NCBI GenBank assembly: GCA_026182355.1
Contig: JAPFBL010001929.1
Coordinates: forward strand, 2,472,001-2,536,000
Source: Hermatobates lingyangjiaoensis
Lineage: Eukaryota; Arthropoda; Insecta; Hemiptera; Hermatobatidae
Direction: 5' to 3'
DNA length: 64,000 bases
This document shows positions 1 to 10,107 of the stretch, in pieces. Both the position numbers and the translations under genes were made by a program. Every line of letters starts with the position of its first letter. Within the stretch, counting starts at the first letter, position 1. The notes beneath the pieces are model-generated. The model made no database searches. It had not been told where the DNA came from and saw only the letters and a list, made by a program, of their open reading frames with translations.

Positions 1-188
1 AATAAAAAAAAAAAAATGTTTTTGAAAGGTAGAAAAAGGTTAAGAAAAGAAAAAATAAAGAAAATATATAGAACAATTAAAAATAAAAAAAAAATATTAA
101 AAAAAAAAAAATTAAAAAAAAAAAATAAATGAATAAATAAATAAATAAATAAATAAAAAAAAAAATTAAAAAATAAATAAATAAAAAA
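1..188. repeat. A-rich low-complexity sequence
   Basis: Almost pure A/T with runs of A and a short (AAAT)n tract. It lies just beyond the stop codon of the minus-strand PLE, so it may be that element's A-rich tail. No other signal is visible. Confidence 0.7.
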
Positions 189-1585
189 CTAACGATTTAA
201 ATTTAAGCCAGGTTTCGAGCGTGCCCCCAGGAGCCAAATGTGGGCTTCCTCAAAAGCTTTTAAAGTAACTTGTCTGTTATCACTGGGGACTTGTTTAAGA
301 ACTTGGACTGTGAAACAATCATTGAAACTGAGATGGTGGGAATTAGCGTGAGTGGCGACAGGGAGACTGCTGCGTTTACCAACCGAAAGCCTGTGATTAT
401 TCATCCGAAGGTTCAGCATCGTAGATGCTAAACCAACGTAAAAAGCATCACATTGGGTGCATTTCAAGAGGTAAACGCAGTCAGTGGAGATACAGGAGGA
501 AGGACTGTGAATAGGGTAAGAATTAAGATTAGTTAGAGACTCAAATGAAGACCCAGAATCAACAATGGGACAGGTAAGACATCTCCGACGTCCACAACGT
601 TGTAGGCCACCACTGCTTTGAGGATTCTGAATAAGTTTGCCGGCCCGGTGGGAAAAAATATTTGAGAGATTGGGGGCTCTTCTAAAGGAAATGCGGGGCA
701 ACTGGTTAAAAACTGAAACGGTAGAGGGGAAGAGGAAAGGATAGGTAAAGTTCTTTAATAAATTTTCTTAATTTATGGACACCAGGGAAATAATTTGTAA
801 GAAGCGAAGCAGTAGTAGTGGGTTCTCTTCTGTTATTAGTGGAAAAGTTGACATTGGCAGGGATGATTCGGCTATTGATTAAATTGGGGGGATAACCACG
901 CTGAGTGAATTTGCATTTAAGTTTTTGAAGATTAGTTTCCCGATCTTGGATATTATTACAGAGGCGATGAAGACGGATTGAAAGAGACCGCGGGATAGAT
1001 TTTTTAATATGAGGAGGATGACAACTTTTGTAATGGAGGTAGTTTTGGGCGTTGGTGGCTTAACGTGAACAGACGTCGTGAAGGTCCCACTGCTAAGAGT
1101 GATGTCAACATCTAAGAAAGTTATGTTGTAGGGGGAGGAATGGTGTGTGAAAGAGATAGAGGTGGAGAAAGCTTCGAAGGAAGTGATGAAAGAATCCAAA
1201 AGATGTTGGCCGTGCTGCCAAACAAGGAAGATGTCATCAATAAATCTAACATAGAATAGTGGAGAAAGAGGGCAAGAAGCAAGAACATTTGTTCCAGCTT
1301 CGCCATAAATAAATTGGCAAAAGAAGGAGCCATCCTCGTCCCCATGGTGGTACCTCTGGTCTGAAGATAAAACTTACCTTCGAATTGAAAGTAATTATGC
1401 CCCAAAACAAAGTCAGCCAGTTTGACAAGGAAATCGTAAGGGAGAATGAGGTAGGGGTCTGTGATTAAGAAAATAGCGTAAAGCCTCCAAACCCTCATCA
1501 TGGTCAATGACAGTGTATAACGACTTCACATCCATCGTGACCATGACAAGGGGGAAGTCAAGCGTCTCAGAATGGACGCTTCCAT
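189..1585 (-). pseudogene. Penelope-like element, family A, RT plus GIY-YIG remnant
   Basis: Minus-strand remnant of a PLE polyprotein (reverse transcriptase followed by GIY-YIG endonuclease). Reading downwards from 1,585: a motif-A-like segment MVTMDVKSLYT (about 1,500-1,560), a motif-B-like segment TTMGTRMAPSFANL (about 1,300-1,350), the catalytic Y-V-R-F-I-D-D segment in another frame at 1,230-1,253, LDVDIT near 1,110, a palm/thumb linker, the RRAPNLSNIF block, a cysteine-rich stretch (CGRRRCLTCP) and a GIY-YIG-like core CTQCDAFYVGLAS at about 421-470, ending HIWLLGARSKPGLN. The reading frame changes at least three times, so it is not functional. The 5' end is cut exactly at a (TA)n tract. 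The N-terminal domain and RT fingers are missing. The closest relative in the window is 7,108-7,534. Confidence 0.9.
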
Positions 1586-1641
1586 TATATATATAATATA
1601 TATATATATAATATATATATAAATATATATATATATACAAA
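1583..1641. repeat. (TA)n microsatellite
   Basis: Imperfect TA repeat forming the 5' truncation border of the family A element. Confidence 0.9.
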
Positions 1642-2673
1642 GTCTAAACGACAAGAAAAAAAAGAAAAACAATAGAAATAAATGATCAGAGGCTTTTCAA
1701 GTTATTACATCAGAGAGCAAACAAAGTAAGAAAGAAAGAAGTAACAGAAAAATTAACCAGGAGGAAGGTAACAAAACAGCTGTGAAACATATGCAATAAT
1801 ATAGCTTAATAAAAAATATACCAATCAAATTAAACGATACAAAATAAATGGTACGAAAAAATAATTAAAATAAAAAGCCATAAATAAATAAACGAAACAA
1901 GAAAGCAAGGAGACAGAAAAGAAATTAAACAAAACAATAAGCTATGTTATTAGAATCTCCAATCCAGTCAGAGCTCATATCCAAAGATACAAGTACAATA
2001 TCAAAGGTCACCCACAGTAAAATGTGATATTTAGGTCACAGTCAGTGTCAAACAAACACCAGTGTCAAACTAATATTTAATAAGGGCACTTTTCATAAGA
2101 AAAGCATTTCATAATCTTTTGTGTCTTCAATTTATTTGTCACATGTGTCTACAATTCACTTGTGAAGCAGAGAAAGATGGAAATCTGCCATTTTTATCCT
2201 GCCAAAGAAACCTCTACCTTGTTTTCGATTAAGGTTATGCATCTTCTTTTGTAAATTGTATTTACTTTTATTAAATATAGCCTCTTTAAGACTATTCATT
2301 GAACTAATATAGTTTTCTAAAATTATTTCTAGTAATTTTCTTCGAGCAATTTCTATACATTCACAAATAAGTCTGTTTAACTATTAATACGCCAGATTAT
2401 TAATATGATTCAACACTTTTTCCATTTCTCTATGAAAAGGGTTATCACTCACTACTAAACCATGTACTGAATTAACGTAATCACTAATATGTTTTGGAAA
2501 CAAACAGGAACTTCAACATTTTAATAAGAAAATTCTTCACCTTGATTGTTTAGCTAATTTCACAATATAACTTCTTCACTACTTCAAACATTCACTCACA
2601 TCTTCTCTATACACTCTTCTTATATCCTCATAAAAATCCATATTTTTTTTTATATAAACCCAAATATATATAT
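1642..2673. other. No gene recognised
   Basis: AT-rich sequence without a supported ORF, RNA or repeat. Short stretches near 2,170-2,200 resemble PLE RT sequence but are too short to call. Confidence 0.5.
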
Positions 2674-3592
2674 AGCAGATTCAATAATATATAGACCGTT
2701 TGATAGAATAGATGTGTTCTCTAATCGGGATTCGGTCTTTTTTTAGGATAAAAAATCAAACTCTCATTGCCAACGTTTCAGTTTTGAAAAAGTGATAAAT
2801 GTGGTAATACTGTGATAATCAAAAAAGAAGATTATAAAGCAAAACTCTAAAATGTCTTAGAGGATAGTGAAACATATCCATAAACAATGGAATAAGATTA
2901 GATCAAATATTGGAATGTCAAAGAAGGTTTTTTTCTATATTAGATATTATATGTGAAGCAAGGTATTTCACCCTTGATGGTACTATTTATAAACAAAAAT
3001 ATGGATTACCAATGGGATCACCAATTTCACCAGTCCTTGCAAATTTGAGATGTTATATATTAAAAAGGATCTAAGTTCGATTAATCATAGAAGTGATATT
3101 ACTAATTTAAGTAATATTTATTCTGGAGTGTTGTGCTGAGTTTTAGTGAAATTTGATTTATTTAGTTCCCTTGTGTGAACAGTGTTGAGGTTATTTGTAA
3201 TGTTATCTTATTAGTCTAGTCGAAGGTTTTGTCCGGTTAACATTGTTGTTCCTTCAAATAATGTAAATTTCATTTTTTTAGTTAAAAAATTCTTACTTCT
3301 GAAAGTAACATTGTTTTAGGTATCTCTGAATGTGATATTCTGAATATTAATACTTCTGATTGTGATATTCATAAATTATAACAATCCATTTTCATATTGT
3401 GTATATGTTTGATGTTGATATGTGATATCTTATTATCCTTTGTTTGTAGGCCTATGAAAAAGGTTTTAAAAAAAACCGAAACGTTGGCAACGAGAGTTTG
3501 ATTTTTTATCCTAGAAAATTGACCGAATCCGGATTAGAGAACACATCTATTCTATCAAACGGTCGATATATTATTGAATCTGCTATATATAT
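2674..3592 (+). mobile_element. Internally deleted PLE family C with inverted terminal pieces
   Basis: A 0.9-kb derivative of family C. The left end (2,674-2,790) is the element terminus in minus orientation; the right end (about 3,450-3,592) is the same terminus in plus orientation, so the two are inverted. Between them, 2,880-3,050 encodes the RT motif-B region (GLPMGSPISPVLAN in the coding frame), which is joined directly to the last codons of the endonuclease (…LRCYILKKDLSSINHRSDI) at about 3,048. The whole RT palm, thumb and GIY-YIG are therefore deleted. The plus-strand 3' region carries the hammerhead-like motif listed separately. (TA)n flanks both ends. Compare the fuller copies at 5,830-7,092 and 40,800-42,850. 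Confidence 0.85.
3450..3488 (+). ncRNA. Hammerhead-like motif, PLE family C
   Basis: Stem I GCC/GGC encloses a TATGAAA-type core, a stem II of GGTTTT against AAAACC, GAA, palindromic stem III ACGT and an unpaired T. The core lacks the G expected at position 5 of CUGANGA, so cleavage is doubtful. The same variant is kept in other family C copies. Confidence 0.5.
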
Positions 3593-4440
3593 AATTATAA
3601 CAGATCACCTATATATTATATATTATTAATCAATAAGTCGGATCCTTTCTGCTAAGACCTTAATTAAAATCAACGAAATCTAGAATTTCTAATCTAGGAT
3701 CAAACAAATGCAAAATATAATATACTAACTAATAATAAACAGTAGTTATAGTCTCTAAACATGACGCAGATGATTGATAGTAAAGGAATTTATAAAGAAA
3801 AAATAAACTAAAGTATCTACCAAACAAAGTTGGGGAAATTAAATTAAATATTGTTTGGTGAAAAGTTTTGTTAAAATACTGTTAAGTCTCAGGTTTGTTT
3901 GATTGGATTTTAAATTGAACTGATGGAAGGGATTACTGGTACTATTGTAATGCGGAGGGCAGACTCTGAATTAGCTCCTTTAAGAAACGACTTTCGCTAC
4001 TATCTTTTGCAACTTAACTTTAAAATATTATTCGAAACTTTTGCTCTTCTAAAAGGTTTCTCATAGTCTAATTAGAAAAAAACATAATATCACAGATGTG
4101 CTTAACGAATAATTGGAAATCTTATACTGATCAATAATATTAAAGCCTATCTACAGCATGGGTGAAGTATGAATAGTATTTCATAGAAAGATTCTTCTAA
4201 TACAATTCTAAAATTACATTTCACTCCAGGTATTTCTGGATCTCTTAGAGAAAGAAATAGTGTTATTATAGGCTTCTTCTGAGTCAACTAGGCAAAAAGG
4301 TCCCATTTGTTTAATACAAATATTTCTTTCTTAGTACTAATGTCCATTATTAAACATTTTACTAATCTGTTAATTACAATATTTTGTTTAGCAGATGATT
4401 TCGTTCGTCCGAAACGAGAAGGTTAACATCCTAATCAAGT
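3593..4440. other. No gene recognised
   Basis: AT-rich sequence; no supported ORF or repeat. Confidence 0.5.
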
Positions 4441-4860
4441 CTGGAGCGAGCCAACCTCAACCCATCTTCAAGTCACCTTCAACTCAGCCAAGTCCTGAAT
4501 TACAACTACTGTGGATAGATTTATAAAAGAAGTTCGGCGGGTCCTATTAATTGGAAAGCGGCGGGAACGGCTGACGACGACCCCGTTACCAAGATATCTG
4601 CCGCGAGACGTTAGAGTGCTGAGTTCCACCTACTTACCAGCCATGACCATCTCCACCGAATTGACCTTACGAGCCACCAGTGCTCTCTGTGAGGTGATGG
4701 GAGGACGGACAGAGATCATCTTTTAATTTGCTCTGCCCTGACATCCACTAACACTAACCCTGGACCGACCGCACAACGACTCACCAACCTATACTGGACT
4801 GCTAGGCATCAAATTGCAGAAGCGGATACAGAAAGAAAGAAAGGCAAAGATTTTCTTCTT
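4441..4860. other. GC-richer unclassified segment
   Basis: This stretch is distinctly less AT-rich than its surroundings. It contains a plus-strand 71-codon ORF (4,511-4,726) with an Arg-rich start (EVRRVLLIGKRRERL). I do not recognise it. It may be an old transposon or an unspliced exon; no clear splice acceptor or homologous motif supports a gene call. Confidence 0.3.
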
Positions 4861-5773
4861 AAAATCTTGTTTTCCTAAAAACGTATGAGCCAGTTTTATG
4901 TTATATTGCCAGTTAAGTTGGAGACTGATTATTGTTTGTGACTGGTGGTGATTTGACAAGCGTCATTCACTGTAACTGTAGGAACTGAAACATTATATTG
5001 TCTCAAATTATACTACCTCTATTACTGACACTACAATGTCACAAAGCACACAGCGCATGTTTAATCATTTCTAATCAAACTTATACTACGCAGCAACGAA
5101 ATTATTATAAAACACATAACTTTAATATTTTATTTAACAAATATATTTACCAGTTCATACATGTATTCATTCTTTGGAAATATTAATCCATTTTAGCTCA
5201 TAATGCTGTATATTAATGCAATAAGTTTTTGTTTTACTAAATTGTTTATTTTTCTAGTCGTTCAGATAAACATTATTTTAGACAATGCGACAATAGATTA
5301 TAATAACAAATAAAAAAAGAAAGAAACTTTACAATTTAAATATTTCAGGCTAATAACAAAGGGAAAGAAAAAGTATTTATGAAACGCAAACTAAATATGA
5401 AGCAAATTTATAATAATACTAACAACAAAAAAATATATATATAAAAAATAGCTGTTTGAGGGATATAAACTCTGACAGGATATTTGGATGTGAGGCAGAT
5501 GAGGTTTTGTGGCAAAGCCATCAAGATCCTAATTAACGAGGATGCCTCGGGCGAAAAAAACGTAATGTAACCTGCTATCTAAGCTTTTTGGAGCGGAGAA
5601 AAGAACATTTACGCCTCATGATTTATGTAATGATCACCAGGAGTTTGGCTAATCATGACAAAGCGGCTTTATTAGCTAACCATTACACCAAAATCTCTTT
5701 TTTTATAACTAGTATTCTTTATATTTTTAGCTCTATATGAGAAAAAATATTCCTTATTTAAAGATAATATTTC

Positions 5774-5774
<1 letters not shown>
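4861..5774. other. No gene recognised
   Basis: AT-rich sequence without supported features; 5,450-5,670 is slightly GC-richer. Confidence 0.5.

Positions 5775-5828
<54 letters not shown>
5775..5828. repeat. (TA)n microsatellite
   Basis: Perfect TA run abutting the inverted terminus of the second family C element. Confidence 0.95.
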
Positions 5829-5829
<1 letters not shown>

Positions 5830-5920
5830 AGATTCAATAATATATCGACCGTTTGATAGAATAGGTGTGTTCTCTAATCGGGGTTCGGTCAATTTTCCAG
5901 GATAAAAAATCAAACTCTCG

Positions 5921-6704
5921 TTATAAGAGGTGAAAATGGCAATATCTTAACGGATTGGTTTAAAAAACCTACCAGTGCTGCAAGAATCCTGAACTACCAT
6001 TCTTCTCATGCTATAAACCAAAAATTAAATTGCGTCCAAAATTTGGTTAAAAAAGTTATTGAAATAAGTAGTCCATGTTTTCTAAATGAAAATAAGAAAG
6101 GGTGAAATTATTGTTACAGAAAAATTGTTATCCGAAGAACTTAGTTGAACGATATTGGTTAAGATATTTAAGACAGCAACCAGCACATTCAAATGAAGAT
6201 CATGCTGAACTGGAAGTTATAAATAGGAAGTATTTCAAATTTCCTTATGTTGAGGGCTTATCACAATCAATTAGAAAAGTGTTCAAACGAAACGTACCTG
6301 AAGTTACACTGGCATTTTATAATAAAAGAAAAAATAAATCTTTATTTTCAAATTTGAAAGAAAAAATACCGAAGGAGTTACAAAGTAACCTCATTTATGC
6401 CATCAAATGTAAAGACTGTGACAAGTGTTACTATGGTGAAACTAGTCGTTTTCTCAAAGAAAGGTTGTACCAACATAATTATTCCATAAGAACAAATAAA
6501 AGTAACGTAACAGCCTTAGCTGGGCATGCAATAAACGAAGGTCACACGTTCGATTTTGAAGATACAACTATAATAGAAAAAGAAAAAGATGAGCAAAGAA
6601 GGAAGACACTTGAGATGTTATATATTAAAAAGGATCTAAGTTCGATTAATCATAGAAGTGATATTACTAATTTAAGTAATATTTATTCTGGAGTGTTGTG
6701 CTGA
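5921..6704 (+). pseudogene. PLE family C RT thumb plus GIY-YIG endonuclease
   Basis: Frame 1 (from 5,921) reads the RT C-terminal region: RGENGNILTDWFKKPTSA, then LNYHSSHAINQKLNCVQN, ending in a stop soon after ISSPCFLNENKKG. A second frame (6,102-6,704, 200 aa) gives LLLQKNCYPKNLVERYW, the conserved PLE block QSIRKVFKRNVPEVTLAFYN, then the GIY-YIG-like domain with KCKDCDKCYYGETSRFLKER and a C-terminus ending YSGVLC. Relative to the 40.8-kb copy there is an extra T after TCTAAA and a lost A in the A-run. The frame break just after ISSP is shared by both copies. The endonuclease-coding half is intact over 200 codons; RT motifs A to D are missing. Confidence 0.9.
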
Positions 6705-6995
6705 GGTTTAGTGAAATTTGATTTATTTAGTTCCCTTGAGTGAACAGTGTTGAGGTTATTTGTAATGTTATCTTATTAGTCTAGTCGAAGGTTTTGTCCG
6801 GCTAACATTGTTGTTCCTTTAAATAATGTAAATTTCATTTTCTTAGTTAAAAAATTCTTACTTCTGTAAGTAATATTGTTTTATGTATCTCTGAAATATT
6901 TCTGCTTGTAATATTCATGAGTTGTAACAATCCATTTTCATATTGTGTATATGTTTGATGTTGATATGTGATTTCTTATTATCCTTTGTTTGTAG

Positions 6996-7034
6996 GCCTA
7001 TGAAAAAGGTTTTAAATAAAACCGAAACGTTGGC
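6996..7034 (+). ncRNA. Hammerhead-like motif, PLE family C
   Basis: Same layout as at 3,450: GCC/GGC stem I, GGTTTT/AAAACC stem II, GAA, palindromic ACGT stem III and an unpaired T, with the G5-less core. Confidence 0.5.
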
Positions 7035-7107
7035 AACGAGAGTTTGATTTTTTATCCTGGAAAATTGACCGAACCCCGATTAGAGAACACACCTATATAT
7101 ATATATT

Positions 7108-7534
7108 AGAAATATCACTCTTCGTGAGTTGCAAACGACGGGAGTGCCTGACTTGTCCGCTTCTCAACCCCCTTCCACACTTCACTCCGCCTTCCTGTAA
7201 CCAGCCCTTCCCTGTTGCTAAGGATTGCTCTTGTACATCCAAAAACTGTGTATGCAAATTGGATTGTACACGTTGTGATGCGTTCTACGTAGGACTGTCC
7301 TCTAACAAGCTCAGCCTCCGTATGAACGGTCATAGAGCAACTGTAAACAACCATTCCGATTTGCCTGTTAACATCCATGCCAACTCCCCCAGTCTACCTT
7401 TCAATGATTGCTACAGTGTGCAGATTCTGCGACAGATCCCCCCTGATGACAATACCGTGACTATTAGAGCCTCTGAGGAGGCACATATCTGGTTACTCGG
7501 TGCGCGCAGTGCACCGGGACTAAACCATAAAAGA
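7108..7534 (+). pseudogene. PLE family A GIY-YIG domain, 5'-truncated
   Basis: An open frame from the (TA)n border encodes the C-terminal part of a family A element: a cysteine-rich segment (SCKRRECLTCPLLNP, then DCSCTSKNC), the GIY-YIG-like core CTRCDAFYVGLSSNKLSLRM, HANSPSLPFNDCYSVQILRQ and the family ending EEAHIWLLGARSAPGLN at about 7,530. The ORF continues to 7,714 only through T-rich 3' UTR. The family's conserved residues and order match 189-701 on the other strand. RT is absent. The downstream sequence (7,535-8,068) is the 3' UTR and contains the hammerhead at 7,982, which links this protein family to the CUGAAGA type of ribozyme. Confidence 0.9.
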
Positions 7535-7981
7535 TATTTTTTTGTTTTTGTTTTGTTTTTTTTTCCTTTTTTATTTATTTATATATATTCATTTTTTGGT
7601 ACTAATTTCTTTCCTTTCTTCTTTTTTCTTACCTTTTCCTGTACGTATTTATTTATTTTATTTTATTCCTTATTTCTAGTCTGTTCTATATATTATTATA
7701 CTTTATTTTTTTAAGATACTCATTCTTAACTAGTTTCCCTTTTACTTCATTTTATCTAACCTTACCTTTTATTTATTATTGTAGATATATTTTTTGCATT
7801 TTTTTTTAATTCCCTCTGAATCATTTATATTTTCCCAACTTGTATTGCTTATCTGAATTTCTGTTTATATTTTCTCTTAATTCTATTACTTCAAGACCGG
7901 GTACGGAGGGCAGCACTAGCGGTTGCCGTGTCGGTTCCTAGCCGTTGCGTCTGCAACGAGCTTGGTCTCCCTTTCTCTTTT

Positions 7982-8012
7982 CTCCTGAAGATGGATTGCC
8001 CGAAAATTTGAG
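7982..8012 (+). ncRNA. Hammerhead ribozyme motif, PLE family A
   Basis: Stem I CTC/GAG, core CTGAAGA (fits CUGANGA), one extra T, stem II GG/CC with loop ATTGC, GAA, palindromic stem III AATT, unpaired T at the expected cleavage position. All core positions fit. Very short stems suggest activity as a dimer, as reported for PLE hammerheads. Confidence 0.75.
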
Positions 8013-8063
8013 TTTGTAAGTGTGTTTCTTTACTTTCTGTGTTACCTATCCTCAATTTTGAAC

Positions 8064-8069
<6 letters not shown>

Positions 8070-8117
<48 letters not shown>
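8070..8117. repeat. (TA)n microsatellite
   Basis: TA run between a family A 3' end and the next family A foldback. Confidence 0.95.
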
Positions 8118-8119
<2 letters not shown>

Positions 8120-8212
8120 CACTGATAAAACGAAATACGATCCAAACTGGACACAATACGAGTTCGAGATTAACAAAGAGCAACACACAAAGTAGGGAAA
8201 CACACTTACAGA

Positions 8213-8243
8213 CTCAAATTTTCGGGTAATCCGTCTTCAGGAG
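8213..8243 (-). ncRNA. Hammerhead ribozyme motif, PLE family A
   Basis: Minus-strand twin of the 8,353 motif: CTC/GAG stem I, CTGAAGA core, extra C, GG/CC stem II, GAA, AATT stem III. Confidence 0.75.
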
Positions 8244-8352
8244 AAAAGAGAATGGGAGACCAAGCACGTTGTAGGCGCAACGGCAAGTAACCCTTTTTAC
8301 CCAAGTTACTTGCCGTTGCGCCTACAACGTGCTTGGTCTCCCATTCTCTTTT

Positions 8353-8383
8353 CTCCTGAAGACGGATTACCCGAAAATTTGAG
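8353..8383 (+). ncRNA. Hammerhead ribozyme motif, PLE family A
   Basis: CTC 8,353-8,355, CTGAAGA 8,356-8,362, extra C, GG with loop ATTAC and CC, GAA 8,373-8,375, AATT 8,376-8,379, unpaired T, GAG 8,381-8,383. Intact core. Confidence 0.8.
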
Positions 8384-8559
8384 TCTGTAAGTGTGTTTCC
8401 CTACTTTGTGTGTTGCTCTTTGTTAATCTCGAACTCGTATTGTGTCCAGTTTGGATCGTATTTCGATACTCGTATTGGATTTGGATACTCGTATATATAT
8501 ATATATATATATATATATTGTGATAAAAGCATCAACCTTCAAGTAGAAAAAAATAAAAG

Positions 8560-8660
8560 TTTCTCAGGATCGATCAGTTCCTCAGGTTTAAATTAAACTC
8601 TCATTGGAAACGTTTCGGTTTTCATTTAAAACCTTTTTTCAAAGGCAGATCTATACAATT
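8560..8660 (-). mobile_element. PLE terminus, family C-like, minus strand
   Basis: Reverse complement of the family C-type 3' end (actctcattgg, aaacgtttcgg, aaaaccttttt on the plus strand). A more degenerate plus-strand copy follows at about 8,770-8,860, making another foldback. Confidence 0.7.
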
Positions 8661-8888
8661 TTGTCTAGCAGCAAAACCAACTGCCCAGTTAGAGATTATA
8701 ATTAGAGAAATTATAGTAGAGAAAATAATTTTTAATATAATACTTAGTTTTTCTGTTTAAAAATGTTACTTCTACCTACGAAAAAAGTTGTAAATAAAAT
8801 GCAAATCGTTGGTTATGAGAGTTCACTTTTAACTTGAAGAATTGACAGAGTCCCTATAAACTTTTATTTTACATATATATATATATAT

Positions 8889-9060
8889 ATATTCACTTGA
8901 TAAACGGAATACGATCCAAACTGGACACAATTCGAGTACAAAATTGAAGAAGAGTAACACACAGAACAAAGAAACACACTTATAAACTCAAATTTTCGGG
9001 CAATCTGTTCTCAGAATAAAAGAGAAAGAGAGACCAAGCACGTTGTAGACGCAACATGTA
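8889..9060 (-). mobile_element. PLE family A terminus, degenerate
   Basis: Minus-strand family A 3' end adjoining a TA tract. The hammerhead at about 8,987-9,015 keeps GAA and AATT but has lost the CUGANGA core, so it should be inactive. Confidence 0.75.
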
Positions 9061-10107
9061 ACGGGGTTACTTACTATACTTTATGTATACCTAACAAAAA
9101 TGTTTCAAAAGTTTCAATATTCTAATAACCATAATTGTTGTAATTTATTTTTTATATGTTGAATGAAATTGTTTTTGAAAATTTAATATAGTCTCGACTT
9201 AGAAATGCTCATAAAAACAGGCCATCAATAAGTTGTTTATTATCCTGATAAGATGGGCAATAAATAGTGGAGGGAAGGCTTTAAGCCTCTGGTTTATAAG
9301 TGAATAGTAATTTACTACTTATTAAAGTATTATGGGGAGATACAGGGTAGATTGCAAAAGGATTTAGGACAGGATTGGTAAACTGCAGCCCCCACACAAA
9401 CCTTTAGAAAATTAGAAAAGCAACATCCACATTTTTTTGTAATCTGTAAAATCAATGCAAGTAGATGCCATTAAATTTCTGATTAAGAGTCCATTTTTTC
9501 CCACCATTTCTGTAGATGTTGTACCATGCAGTGACAGGATAAACATAATATACGAGACCGTCAAAACAAAAAAAAAATACATATTAAAACCACATACTAA
9601 AAGAAAAATGAATCAGTTCTGAAGCATTTTGATTTCTTTCTAAACTCAGGGTATAGAACCTACTGCTAGAGAGTAAATTTAAATCTATTACAGAGAAAGG
9701 AGAAATGTCATAAACCACAAATGGAAGAAGATGCAGAGAAACATAACTCGGTTACTTAATATTTATCTCTTCATTGCAGAGATTTCCTATTTGTCTGCCT
9801 TTCCAGAAGGTTGCTACGGAAGATTTAAAAACGTTTTCATACTTCTTTCGACATTTCCCTTACTACATTGATATTATACAGAATTTTACTTTTTTTTTTT
9901 ATTTTGAATATCAAAGAATATAATGCAAGCAATGTTAGTAAAATAATATTTTTTTCACTTATTTACTTGTCAAGTAGGTTTAAAACATATTGGAAATGTC
10001 ACAATAATATAGAGTATAGTAAGAATGTATTGAGATTTGGATAAATTTGACCTACTAACACTATTTTAAAATCATTAAAATAATATTTTACTTACTTCAT
10101 GCATTAT
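9061..10107. other. No gene recognised
   Basis: AT-rich sequence with no supported ORF or repeat. Confidence 0.5.

Larger units (their letters stand above)
5830..7092 (+). mobile_element. PLE family C, 5'-truncated copy
   Basis: Begins with the family C terminus in minus orientation (5,830-5,920), switches at about 5,921 to plus-strand coding sequence from the RT C-terminal part, and ends with the plus-strand terminus (to 7,092) at a TA tract. This is the same inverted-terminus layout as the 2,674-3,592 derivative. The hammerhead-like motif is at 6,996-7,034. Confidence 0.9.
8119..8490. mobile_element. Foldback of PLE family A termini
   Basis: The left arm (about 8,125-8,285) is the family A terminus on the minus strand and the right arm (about 8,304-8,467) is its near-perfect reverse complement on the plus strand, with a short spacer. 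Each arm holds one hammerhead (8,213-8,243 - and 8,353-8,383 +). (TA)n flanks both sides. It looks like a tail-to-tail pair of element ends without coding sequence. Confidence 0.85.

Noticed and set aside
4511..4726. 71-aa Arg-rich ORF as a host gene
   Set aside because: No recognisable domain, splice signals or homologous copy; kept only as a GC-richer unclassified segment.
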